Assembly (NCBI GenBank): GCA_964639225.1
Contig: CAZXCK010000065.1
Location: 1-23,688, forward strand
Reading direction: 5' to 3'
Source: CAZXCK01 sp964639225
GTDB lineage: Bacteria > Chloroflexota > Anaerolineae > Aggregatilineales > Phototrophicaceae
Length of the DNA: 23,688 nucleotides
Part shown: one piece after another, positions 14,584-22,301 of the stretch
Position numbering within the stretch: the first letter of the stretch is position 1
Layout: every line of letters begins with the position of its first letter
Translations under genes and position numbers: made by a program
Notes under the pieces: model-generated
Seen by the model: the letters and a program-made list of their open reading frames with translations, nothing else
Database searches by the model: none
Told to the model about the DNA's origin: nothing

Positions 14584-16743
14584 TTAGGATATGAACTGTT
14601 CAATCATATCCAGTAGTTCGCCCTGGTCAAACCCGCGTTTGACGATATAGGCATTGGCCCCGGCAGACATCCCCTGCTGCCGGTCTTCGTCGCGTTCCAG
14701 CGATGTCACCAGGATGATCGGCAGATGCTCGTAGCGGTCGTCATTGCGCAGCTCGCGCGTCAGTTCAAAGCCGTTCATGCGCGGCATTTCGATGTCGCTG
14801 ACGACGACATCAATATCGTTTTCGGAGAGGCGGGCCAGCGCCTCTTCGCCGTCGGTGGCCGTGATGACCTGGTAGCCGGCGGCCTCAAGGATGTTGCGTT
14901 CCAGCGTGCGCGTGGTGATCGAATCGTCGACGACCAGCACCTGTACCGCTGGCCGGTGGTTGGATTCGTGATCGACCATGATCGCTGGCGCGGCGGTGTG
15001 CGCGGCCTGGCGATAGGCCCGCAGCAGGTCCGCCGGGTTGAGTACCAGCACCGGCTTGCCGCCGCCCAGCAGGGCCGCGCCAGAGATGGCGCGCACCCGC
15101 TTCAGCGGATAGGTCAGCGGTTTGATCGCCAGTTCCTGTTCGGTGAGGATATCGTCCACCGCCACCGCCAGCACCTGGTCACCGACGGACAGCACCACCG
15201 CCAGCGACTGTTCCTGGTCAGCATCGCTCCCGTTCATCTGCAGCACCTGGGCCAGCGACGCCAGCGGAATGGTGCGGCCATCCAGGCGCACGGCGGCGCG
15301 CCCGCCAATCGAGATCACGTGATCCATATGGACGATCTTCTCGACGGCCAGCAGCGGGATGGCGTAAGTCTCACCGGCGGCCTGCAGCAGCAGCGTCCGC
15401 GTGATGGCCAGCGAGGTGGGCACGGTCAGCGTGATGCTGCTGCCTTTGCCCGCTTCAGTGCTGACGGCAACCCGGCCATGTACCGACGCCATGCGTACGC
15501 GCACCACGTCCAGGCCCACGCCGCGCCCGGCGATCTCCGAAATGCCGTCATGCGTCGATATGCCATGCGTGAACGCCAGGTTAACAACCGAGTCGGTGGA
15601 TGGCGCTTCGCCATAGCGGGCCTCATAGGCCGCCTGGATGCGCTGCGTGTCAAAGCCGCGCCCGTCGTCGCTCACCTGGATGCCGATCTCGCTGCCGCGC
15701 TGCTGCACCCGGATGCGGATCAGCCCTTCGCGCGCTTTGCCCAGCGCCTCGCGCTCGTCCGGCGCTTCGATACCGTGCGCCACCGCATTGTTCAGCAGAT
15801 GAGTCAGCGGGTCTTTGAGCAGTTCGAGCACTTTCTTGTCCATCTCGGTGTGCTCGCCCACGATCTCAAAGCGCACCAGCTTGTCCTCGGCGCGGGCTAC
15901 GTCGCGCACCATGCGTTCCAGCATCAGCCGGTGCGTGCTGAAGGGAATCATGCGGATGTGACGCACTTTGTCCTGCATGTTGTTGGAGACGATCTCCAGG
16001 CGCATGGTATCCCGGTAGGTGGTGTGTTCCAGCCGGGTCATGGCTTCGACAATCGTCTGCATGGAGTCGGCCAGCGCCAGATACGGCTCCAGCGCGGCGG
16101 CCTGGTCGTGGCGCGTCAGCAGTGCCTTGAGTTCCGCCCAGGCTTTGGACCAGTTAGCAAGCTGCTGGTTAATGCCACGTATCGCTTCCATGCGGGCGTT
16201 AGCGCCCATGCGCAGCACCAGCATCTCGCCTACCTCGACCATCAGATCGTCGAGTTTGCGCAGCGACACGCGGATCGTCTCGTCGGTAGCGGCGGGCGCA
16301 TCGCCGGCGTCGCCGGCAGACGGCGCGTTTCCCGGCTTCGACGCCGCAGCGGCGGTCTCGCCAACAATCTGATGCAGCGCATCCGCCAGCCCATCGACGG
16401 GCTGCGTCTCGCCTTTCAGCAGTTGCTTGAGCAGGTCCACCGCCTCATACAGCCGGTCACATTCGACCGAGTTCAGCGGCTGCTGCTGGTCGCGCACATG
16501 CTGGAACACGGTCTCCATCGCGTGGGCCAGCGTCTGCACGTCCGTCAGGGAGACGGCGCGTGCCGCCCCCTTCAGGCTGTGCGCGGCGCGGAACGCCGTC
16601 TGGATCATCTGCTGCTGTTCGTCTGCGTCCGGTGACCGTTCGTAGCGCAGCAGGGCCGTGTTGATGGCCTGCAGATGCTCGTCCGCTTCGTCACGAAACG
16701 TGCGCAGAAGCTGCTGCATCAGATCGTCGTTTGGCTCTGGCAT
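14584..16743 (-). CDS. cheA: hybrid histidine kinase CheA with C-terminal receiver
   Basis: A 719-residue hybrid CheA. The order is an Hpt domain with phospho-acceptor His55 (AAHSLKGA), a short low-complexity linker (about 130-155), a dimerisation domain (about 157-250), a GHKL ATPase (about 250-445), a CheW-like domain (about 446-580) and a receiver (600-719). The ATPase keeps the N-box asparagine (HLLNNAVAHG, 315-324), G1 DDGRGFD (359-365) and G2 GRGVGLD (406-412). The receiver has Asp606/607, acceptor Asp650, Thr680 and Lys702. There is no separate P2 CheY-docking domain. The internal receiver probably acts as a phosphate sink or output. The N-box differs from the usual HLxRNxxDHG (Arg to Asn318, Asp to Ala322). 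It follows the receptor gene by 12 nt, with GAGG before the ATG. Confidence 0.95.
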   Translation of the reverse strand: MPEPNDDLMQQLLRTFRDEADEHLQAINTALLRYERSPDADEQQQMIQTAFRAAHSLKGAARAVSLTDVQTLAHAMETVFQHVRDQQQPLNSVECDRLYEAVDLLKQLLKGETQPVDGLADALHQIVGETAAAASKPGNAPSAGDAGDAPAATDETIRVSLRKLDDLMVEVGEMLVLRMGANARMEAIRGINQQLANWSKAWAELKALLTRHDQAAALEPYLALADSMQTIVEAMTRLEHTTYRDTMRLEIVSNNMQDKVRHIRMIPFSTHRLMLERMVRDVARAEDKLVRFEIVGEHTEMDKKVLELLKDPLTHLLNNAVAHGIEAPDEREALGKAREGLIRIRVQQRGSEIGIQVSDDGRGFDTQRIQAAYEARYGEAPSTDSVVNLAFTHGISTHDGISEIAGRGVGLDVVRVRMASVHGRVAVSTEAGKGSSITLTVPTSLAITRTLLLQAAGETYAIPLLAVEKIVHMDHVISIGGRAAVRLDGRTIPLASLAQVLQMNGSDADQEQSLAVVLSVGDQVLAVAVDDILTEQELAIKPLTYPLKRVRAISGAALLGGGKPVLVLNPADLLRAYRQAAHTAAPAIMVDHESNHRPAVQVLVVDDSITTRTLERNILEAAGYQVITATDGEEALARLSENDIDVVVSDIEMPRMNGFELTRELRNDDRYEHLPIILVTSLERDEDRQQGMSAGANAYIVKRGFDQGELLDMIEQFIS

Positions 16744-16755
16744 CAGCGGGCCTCG

Positions 16756-18957
16756 CTAAATCTCGTAACGCCGAACGGCCTGTTCCAGCCGTTTGGCCAT
16801 CTCGTTCAGATCGTGCAGGCTTTGCTCGGTCTGGCGGGTGCTGGCCGCTGTCTGCGTGGCTGCCTGCTGAATCTGCGACATCGCCGCCGCCAACTGATCC
16901 ATGCCGTTGGTCTGCTGGTTGGTGCTGGCCGCGATCTGCAGGGCGGCCTGGGCCGCTTCTTCGATGGTTGACGCCAGGTTGCGGATGGCCTCGCCGGCGT
17001 TCTGCGCCATGCGCATACCGTTCTCAGCGCCCTTGCTGCCTTCCTCGGTGACCATAACGGCGGTATTGGTCGCCTGCTGAATCTCGCTGAGGATGCCGCG
17101 CACGCGCGCGGTGGCATCGCGGGACTGCTCGGCCAACTGGCGTACTTCCATCGCCACCACCGCGAAGCCCTTGCCCTCTTCGCCAGCGCGGGCCGCCTCG
17201 ATGCTGGCGTTGAGCGCCAGCAGCTTGGACTGCTCGGCCAGGGCGTTGACGGTTTCGATGATCTCGCCGATCTGCTGTGTGCGTTCAGACAGCATCAGGA
17301 TGTTCTCGGCGATGTCGCTGACACGCTGGCGCAGCAGCTCCATGCCCTGAAGCGTGTCGGTGACGGCCTGCTGACCGTCCCGTGACACCTGCACCGACTG
17401 CTGCGACGCATCCGACACCGCCTGGGCGCGCTGGGCGGTCTGCTGGACGGTGGTCCGCACCTCTTCGACGGTGGCGACGGTCTGCGTCACCGAGGCGTCC
17501 TGCTCGGTGGCCGAGGCGGTCTGCTGGGTGGTGGCCGCCTGAATCTGTGTGACGGTCGAGGACAGGCTGGTGACGGTATCGTTGATCTGCACCGCCATCT
17601 CGCGCAGGTTGTCCACCATCATATTCAGGTTGTCGCCCAGCCGCCGCAGGTCTTCCTGGCCAGAGGTGCTGCCGTTGAGTTGCAGCTTCTCGGTGAGATT
17701 GCCCTGTGCGACGGTCTCGATAAACTGGCTGTACTGCGTGACGGTGGCTTCCAGTTGGGCTTTGCCTTCGCGTTCGGCGTCGACCATCTGGCGCAGATTG
17801 GCCGTCATCTGGTTGAAAGCGCCGCCCAGCACACCGATCTCGTTGCGGTTTCTGAGATCGACGCGCTCATCCAGAGCGCCGCCCGCCACGCGCGACGCCG
17901 CCTGCGATATGGTGACGATGGGCCGCGAGATGGAGATAGCGATCCAGATGCTGACAGCCAGGATGGCAACGACAGCAATCGCCACAATAATTAGGATGGT
18001 GTTGCCCAGCGCTGTGACCGGTTCGAAGGCTTCGTCGGCGTCGATTTCCACCACCAGCAGCCAGTTGCTGCCCTCGATACGTTCCCATGTCCCCAGCACC
18101 TGAACCCCGCGATAATCGATGTACTGTTCGGTCACCTCGTCGATTCCAGCCAGCGCCTGCTCTACAGCGTAAGTGTCAATCCGCTGGTTCTGGAAATCGA
18201 CATCCCCAAAGCGCGAGGGCGTGCGCATCAGGCGATCTTCCAGGTTGACAAGGTACTGCTCGCCGGTCTCGCCCAGGCCAGTGTAGTCGCCCGTGACCTG
18301 GTTAATCATATCCAGGTTGATGCGCAGCGCCAGCACGCCGATGGTCGTGCCGTCATGAGAGATGACCGGCGTCACAACAACGAAAATGCGCGATACACCA
18401 TCGACACTAAGGACAATATCGCCGACGCTTGTGCCCTGTAAACCGGCCTCAAAGTCGATATTGGGAATATCCGCGACGCGCGTGCCATCGCGAATCAGGT
18501 CCTGGTTGGTGGAAACCTGAATGATGCCGTTGCTGTCGATCAGGAAAGCGTCATCTACCCGGGTGTACACATTCTTGAAGGCGTTCATCGCCATCAGGGC
18601 GGTACCGTAGGCATTCTGATAGCGGGTAGCGTCGTCGCCCCGGTTGCGTGTGCTGGTGATGACCTGCAACCCCATATTATCCACGCCTTCCGCGCCACTC
18701 AGCCCACCCGTAGCCGCCAGCGCCTGCGCCATACGCCCGGTGTCTTCCAGCCAGGATTCCAGTTCGATGGCTTTGGCATGGGCCAGCCCCTGAAGCGTGT
18801 TGGAGATACTGTCCTCCAGGGCGTTATCGGCGTTGATAAAGGATATGCTGCCCATCACGATCAGCGGAATCAACCCCAGCAGCAAAAACCACAGGATCAA
18901 CTGGCCCCGGATGGAACGGTACAGCGGTAGTTTGGTCTCCACATGAGCGTTTTGCAT
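16756..18957 (-). CDS. methyl-accepting chemotaxis receptor, dCache-HAMP-HAMP type
   Basis: A 733-residue transmembrane receptor. TM1 is about 18-40. The extracellular region 41-315 reads as a dCache_1 ligand-binding domain (conserved pieces DAFLIDSNGIIQVST, GTTIGVLALRINL). TM2 is about 319-343. Two HAMP-like segments follow (about 343-395 and 408-460), then the cytoplasmic coiled coil (465-733). The hairpin tip that contacts CheA and CheW is EAARAGEEGKGFAVVA (587-602), preceded by LAEQSKLLALNASI. The Gln-Thr-Asn of classic receptors is Gln-Ser-Lys here. No C-terminal CheR-tethering pentapeptide is seen. The ribosome site AAGGA lies upstream of the ATG. The gene sits between a CheW and CheA, so it is presumably the dedicated receptor. 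The ligand is not predictable; many dCache domains bind amino acids or other small molecules. Confidence 0.93.
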   Translation of the reverse strand: MQNAHVETKLPLYRSIRGQLILWFLLLGLIPLIVMGSISFINADNALEDSISNTLQGLAHAKAIELESWLEDTGRMAQALAATGGLSGAEGVDNMGLQVITSTRNRGDDATRYQNAYGTALMAMNAFKNVYTRVDDAFLIDSNGIIQVSTNQDLIRDGTRVADIPNIDFEAGLQGTSVGDIVLSVDGVSRIFVVVTPVISHDGTTIGVLALRINLDMINQVTGDYTGLGETGEQYLVNLEDRLMRTPSRFGDVDFQNQRIDTYAVEQALAGIDEVTEQYIDYRGVQVLGTWERIEGSNWLLVVEIDADEAFEPVTALGNTILIIVAIAVVAILAVSIWIAISISRPIVTISQAASRVAGGALDERVDLRNRNEIGVLGGAFNQMTANLRQMVDAEREGKAQLEATVTQYSQFIETVAQGNLTEKLQLNGSTSGQEDLRRLGDNLNMMVDNLREMAVQINDTVTSLSSTVTQIQAATTQQTASATEQDASVTQTVATVEEVRTTVQQTAQRAQAVSDASQQSVQVSRDGQQAVTDTLQGMELLRQRVSDIAENILMLSERTQQIGEIIETVNALAEQSKLLALNASIEAARAGEEGKGFAVVAMEVRQLAEQSRDATARVRGILSEIQQATNTAVMVTEEGSKGAENGMRMAQNAGEAIRNLASTIEEAAQAALQIAASTNQQTNGMDQLAAAMSQIQQAATQTAASTRQTEQSLHDLNEMAKRLEQAVRRYEI

Positions 18958-18983
18958 AATTAATCTTCCTTGATGACTATCGC

Positions 18984-19511
18984 TCAGTCGTTATCGGTTA
19001 TTTCGTTGACAAGCAGGCGCGGGTCTTTCAACTGCGCCAGAATATCCAGTAGTACCACGCCGTTGGCCAGGATGCCGGTGGCGTAAGTCAGGTGGTCCAT
19101 TTCGGCGGGCAGGGCTTCGATCTGGTTGACATCCTGGCTGACGATCTCCTGCGTCTCGTCCACCAGCAGGGCCACCTGCTCCTGCGCGATCTCAAGCAGC
19201 AGCAGCTTGCCCTCGGCCACTCGCCCCAAATCACCGGTCAGCATAACCGCCAGGTCAACTACCGGCAGGATGTGCCCGCGCACGTTGGCGATTCCCCGCA
19301 CAAAGCGCGGCGTGCCCGGCACCGGCGTCACAGGCACACTGTCATGGATGGCCAGCAGATCATCGAGATAAACGGCGTAAGGCTCGCCCCCGGCTATGAT
19401 GGTCAGCAGACTGCGGCGCTCGGCGGCCTGCGTGTCGAGCGCCTGCGTGCCGATGTGGCGGGCACGTTCCAGCAGAATCAGTTGTTCTTCCTGAGAAAAT
19501 CGATCCAGCAC
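18984..19511 (-). CDS. cheW: CheW-like coupling protein
   Basis: A 175-residue adaptor with one CheW domain (about 33-170) after a helical N-terminal extension of about 32 residues that the last CheW of the operon lacks. Family signatures include AVYLDDLLAI, then TPVPGTPRFVRGIANVRGHI and PVVDLAVML, and the later VALLVDETQEIV. The start is GTG at 19511 with AAGGA upstream; the start is less certain than the domain. The gene follows cheR by 27 nt and precedes the receptor by 26 nt. The N-terminal extension may give it a separate partner from the other CheW. This is inference. Confidence 0.9.
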   Translation of the reverse strand: MLDRFSQEEQLILLERARHIGTQALDTQAAERRSLLTIIAGGEPYAVYLDDLLAIHDSVPVTPVPGTPRFVRGIANVRGHILPVVDLAVMLTGDLGRVAEGKLLLLEIAQEQVALLVDETQEIVSQDVNQIEALPAEMDHLTYATGILANGVVLLDILAQLKDPRLLVNEITDND

Positions 19512-19538
19512 GTTGGTCAGTCCTTTATCTGGCCGGTA

Positions 19539-21038
19539 TCAGCTTGCAGGGGCGGCCTTCTGGTTGCTCAGGTTCCCCAGCCGGTAATTCAGCAGACCGC
19601 GCAGCATGGCGGCGGTCATGTCATAATCGCCGGGAATAATGACTTCGTCGGGTATGGCGTGCAGCGCTCGCGCCGCGCGCCGCCAACTGGACTCGGCTCG
19701 TGTGCGTGCCCCCTGCTGCGACCAGATTTCCCCTTCCCAGAAGTGGGCCAGCGCGAATTTCGGGTCACAGTAGATGGCCTGCTGCAAAGCGCCGATGGCC
19801 GCGTTATGATCGGTCTGTGCCAGGATCAGCGCACGGGTGAAGTGCAGCAGCGGATTGTTGCGCTCCATGTGTTCGATCTGCTCCAGCAGAACCTGCGCGC
19901 TCTCCCAGTCTTCGCGGTCGGCAAACTGCCGCGCCTGCGCCAGCAGATCGACCTGTTGTGGGGGTGCCGCCTCGTCGGGTGTCGTGGCGTGTCGCCCGTC
20001 GTTCGCTGGCAGCACTGGCCCGGCGAGCGCGACAGTTTCGAATGGCAAGGCCGGTGCGCTGGCCGGCAGCGGGGTCAGCGCCGCCGGTACCGCCTGGGGG
20101 GCCAGCATGGGTTGCGGTGAAGGCGGCGCAGTCTCTGTGGTTTTACGGTACAGAATCGTGCCGTCCTGGCGCACCATCTGAAAGGCGTCGTAAACGTGCA
20201 GTTGTGGCTCCGAGTGCCCCACCAGCAGCCAGCCGTCATCGGCCAGCGCGCCGTGCAGCCGTCCGATCACCGACGATGTCTGCTCGTAGTTGAAGTAGAT
20301 CGTCACGTTGCGGCATAACACCACATCATGACCCACCGTGAACGTCGCCTGGCTGGGATAGTCTCCGTCCACCAGATTCAACGGGCGAAATGTGACCATC
20401 TGCCGGATGAGCGGGTCCAGGGTGTAGATGCCGTTGTGTGCTTCAAACCAGCGCTGCCGCAGGTCTGGCGGAGTCTCCATGCGGAACGAACTCGACCGAT
20501 AGCGCCCGGCGCGGGCTGTATCCAGCATGCCCTGGTTGATATCTGTCGCCAGAATGAACAGCGACCACTCGCGCCAGTCCGGCAGCAGATCGCGCAGCAG
20601 CATGGCGATGGAGTAAGGTTCCTCGCCGGTGGCGCAGCCCGCGCTCCACACCCGCAGATATTTCTGGTTCTGCCGCCGTCGCTGGGCGATGAGCGCCGGG
20701 AAAATCTGAAAGCGCAGCGCATCGAACTGCGGCTTGTTACGGAAGAAATACGTCTCGCCGACCGTGATTTCGCGGATGATCTCCTGCCACAGCGGCGTGT
20801 TCAGCGGCTCGGACTGCAAAGCATGGCGCAAAGCGGCCACCGGCATCCGCGACTGCAACACCGACAGCAAACGCTCGACCCGCTCCAGGCGTGAATCGCG
20901 AAGGTGCGTGCCGGTACGTTGTTCGATCCACTCTAGCATGGGGTTAGCTGACATTCGTTCGGTCTGTCCCTGGATGGCTACAGTCTGGTTAGTACAATCG
21001 ACCAGGAAAAGCGCGAGCGCATTGGCGATTGACTCCAT
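19539..21038 (-). CDS. cheR: CheR methyltransferase with C-terminal TPR region
   Basis: A 499-residue SAM-dependent receptor glutamate methyltransferase. The N-terminal helical domain runs to about residue 90, then the catalytic Rossmann domain (about 90-300) has the family motifs GETYFFRN (94-101), VWSAGCATGEEPYSIAMLL (130-148), LATDIN (163-168) and LCRNVTIYF (241-249). A Pro/Ala-rich linker (about 303-370) leads to a TPR-like helical segment (about 375-470) with LLHFTRALILAQTDHNAAIG. CheR-TPR proteins occur in Wsp and Frz-type systems. I chose ATG 21038, with GGGAG four bases upstream; the longer frame would begin at a TTG at 21080. A gap of 108 bp separates it from the upstream RsbT-like gene, so a second promoter is possible here. 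Confidence 0.9.
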   Translation of the reverse strand: MESIANALALFLVDCTNQTVAIQGQTERMSANPMLEWIEQRTGTHLRDSRLERVERLLSVLQSRMPVAALRHALQSEPLNTPLWQEIIREITVGETYFFRNKPQFDALRFQIFPALIAQRRRQNQKYLRVWSAGCATGEEPYSIAMLLRDLLPDWREWSLFILATDINQGMLDTARAGRYRSSSFRMETPPDLRQRWFEAHNGIYTLDPLIRQMVTFRPLNLVDGDYPSQATFTVGHDVVLCRNVTIYFNYEQTSSVIGRLHGALADDGWLLVGHSEPQLHVYDAFQMVRQDGTILYRKTTETAPPSPQPMLAPQAVPAALTPLPASAPALPFETVALAGPVLPANDGRHATTPDEAAPPQQVDLLAQARQFADREDWESAQVLLEQIEHMERNNPLLHFTRALILAQTDHNAAIGALQQAIYCDPKFALAHFWEGEIWSQQGARTRAESSWRRAARALHAIPDEVIIPGDYDMTAAMLRGLLNYRLGNLSNQKAAPAS

Positions 21039-21106
21039 GCTACTCCCAAAAGTCGTCTGAGAAACGTTGAGGATTGCCAAAAAATAAACATACTATAAAT
21101 TCTATA

Positions 21107-21116
21107 TAACGCGTTA
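21107..21116. promoter_or_regulatory. AT-rich gap with palindrome TAACGCGTTA
   Basis: The 108-bp gap before cheR is AT-rich compared with its surroundings and contains the 10-bp perfect palindrome TAACGCGTTA. Read on the - strand, TATAGA and TATAGT follow shortly after it and are possible -10 elements, but I find no well-spaced -35. This may be an internal promoter or operator of the chemosensory operon. Confidence 0.25.
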
Positions 21117-21146
21117 ACGATTGCAGCCGGCGACAGCCCGCCCGCT

Positions 21147-21521
21147 TCAGTTGACACACATCAGCAGCAGCCGAATTTTCAGATAAGCGCCCACATGGTT
21201 CATCTCTACCTCGTCCGCGATATCGTTGACCCGCTGCAGGGCGCGTTCGATGGCGTTGTTGGTCGTGACGACATGCAGGTGGCTGGTGATTTCCAGATGT
21301 GTTTCGCCCCGCACTGAAACCACATTCATGGTGATTGGTGCCGCTTCGCCGTGAGTTTGCTGGCATTGCAGAATCAACTCGCCCAGTGCCGTCAGCGCCA
21401 CGCTGGCGTGGGTGCCAAACTTCAGCGACCATCCCCACGTATTGACCAGTTTGCGCAGCATATTGCGCGCTTTGGCGATGTCAAACGTCCCCTGTATGGT
21501 TACAGACTCGGCGGTCATCAT
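21147..21521 (-). CDS. RsbT/RsbW-like degenerate GHKL-fold protein
   Basis: A 124-residue protein with the outline of a small anti-sigma/switch kinase of the RsbT/RsbW type. An N-terminal FDIAKARNMLRKLV helix comes first. Then an ALGELIL helix takes the place of the N-box, where family members have E-L-x-x-N. Beta strands THLEITS follow, and an ALQRVNDIADEVEM helix ends like the LRRVxxLxDxxxI region of RsbT. The N-box Asn is absent and no D-x-G-x-G G1 box is visible, so ATP binding looks doubtful. The ribosome site AGGAGG lies seven bases before ATG 21521, an excellent match. It is 11 nt after the receiver-only regulator gene and starts the chemosensory operon with it. It may be an output partner of the system. 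The family call is by pattern, not by search. Confidence 0.55.
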   Translation of the reverse strand: MMTAESVTIQGTFDIAKARNMLRKLVNTWGWSLKFGTHASVALTALGELILQCQQTHGEAAPITMNVVSVRGETHLEITSHLHVVTTNNAIERALQRVNDIADEVEMNHVGAYLKIRLLLMCVN

Positions 21522-21532
21522 CGGTTTCCCTC

Positions 21533-21910
21533 CTATTCCAGCAAGCCCAGCCGGCGCAGCGTCCCCAGCAGATTTTCTGCCGCGAATTCGTCTTTTGGAA
21601 TGTAATCCAGCGCGCCTGCTTCGATCCCGGCAAGAAAATCTTCGGTGCGGTCGGCGGCGGTGAACATCACCACCGGAATGTGCGCGGTCTGCTCGTCGCG
21701 TTTGAGGCGCTGGCAGACCTGGAGGCCGCTCATGGAAGGCAGGTTAACATCCAGGACGATCAGTTGGGGTTTGATCTCCTCGATGAGCCGCAGCGCCTGC
21801 GGTCCATCGGTGGCGATCATGACATTGATGTCGTATTCGGTGAGGCGGTACGCGATCTCCTGTGCCTGAGTCGGACTATCTTCAACGACGATGACTTGTA
21901 TTTGACTCAT
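21533..21910 (-). CDS. single-domain response regulator (CheY-like receiver)
   Basis: A 125-residue stand-alone receiver domain with no output domain. The phosphorylation set is complete: Glu10/Asp11, acceptor Asp54 (LIVLDVNLP), Thr84 (MFTAAD) and Lys106 (IPKDE). I chose ATG 21910 because AGGAG lies seven bases upstream; the frame continues to 21973 but those residues lack family similarity. It is the first gene of the chemosensory operon and the likely target of the hybrid CheA, or a shuttle between CheA and another effector. With no flagellar genes near, a CheY-like motor role is not implied. It could act on a pilus, on a cyclase elsewhere or on the RsbT-like protein encoded next. Confidence 0.92.
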   Translation of the reverse strand: MSQIQVIVVEDSPTQAQEIAYRLTEYDINVMIATDGPQALRLIEEIKPQLIVLDVNLPSMSGLQVCQRLKRDEQTAHIPVVMFTAADRTEDFLAGIEAGALDYIPKDEFAAENLLGTLRRLGLLE

Positions 21911-22021
21911 CAGTGTGCTCCTGAAGCGCAGAATAATGAATATAGCCTGGATGGTTCCGCCGCGATGCACCATCGGTGGTCCGCATCACGCTGACCGACG
22001 AAATGCACGATTACCCCATAA

Positions 22022-22051
22022 GATATACTTAAGATTTAATCGTACAATCAA
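22022..22051 (-). promoter_or_regulatory. possible promoter of the chemosensory operon
   Basis: On the - strand, TTGATT (22051-22046) and TATATC (22027-22022) are separated by 18 nt. Each matches four of six consensus bases, in an AT-rich setting. Transcription would begin near 22014, about 100 nt upstream of the receiver-only regulator. The dyad described next overlaps the -35 element. Confidence 0.35.
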
Positions 22052-22069
22052 TTGTATCACACGTGATAC
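22043..22069. promoter_or_regulatory. overlapping dyads, candidate operator of the chemosensory operon
   Basis: Two inverted repeats overlap: TACAAT-CA-ATTGTA (22043-22056) and GTATCA-CACG-TGATAC (22054-22069). The first covers the candidate -35 element of the operon promoter. TCAAT also occurs on both sides (22048-22052 and 22070-22074). The arrangement suits a dimeric regulator controlling the operon. No specific regulator can be named. Confidence 0.35.
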
Positions 22070-22264
22070 TCAATGTTAATTGGATGATAATGGTTTTCAT
22101 TCGTTTTGCTTATCAACAGTTGTGTTTCTATAAGCGTGTTACAGCAAGGGTAGATCATCGGGGGTTATGGTGCGGTGTGTTGGTAGATGAGGGTCGTTTG
22201 GTTAACCATCCGGCTGAGAATTCTGGGCAGTGTATCGCAACGTACCAGCAGCCAGCGTAAATTA

Positions 22265-22293
22265 CCGGGGGCGATCCTGCGAACCGCCCCCGG
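22265..22293 (-). terminator. hairpin after bioY, probable terminator
   Basis: CCGGGGGCG (22265-22273) and CGCCCCCGG (22285-22293) form a perfect 9-bp GC stem with an 11-nt loop. It begins 9 bases downstream of the bioY stop on the - strand. The sequence after it reads TAATTTAC on that strand, only a weak T-tract. The position still favours termination of the bioY transcript. Confidence 0.6.
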
Positions 22294-22301
22294 AGCACAA
22301 T

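Larger units (their letters stand above)
21911..22301. other. non-coding region between the chemosensory operon and bioY
   Basis: About 390 bases with no convincing gene. The part near 22000-22130 is clearly AT-rich against the surrounding GC-rich sequence, as expected for a promoter region. It holds the predicted promoter and overlapping dyads described separately, and at its right end the bioY terminator hairpin. A 65-codon frame at 22063-22260 has no ribosome site or family features. No tRNA is seen. Confidence 0.6.

Noticed and set aside
14725..16635. 636-codon open frame on the + strand
   Set aside because: It is the antisense of cheA. Its His/Arg/Gln-rich composition is typical of the shadow of a GC-rich gene, and all domain signatures are on the - strand.
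22063..22260. 65-codon open frame on the + strand between the chemosensory operon and bioY
   Set aside because: No ribosome site, no family features, and it starts inside the candidate operator.
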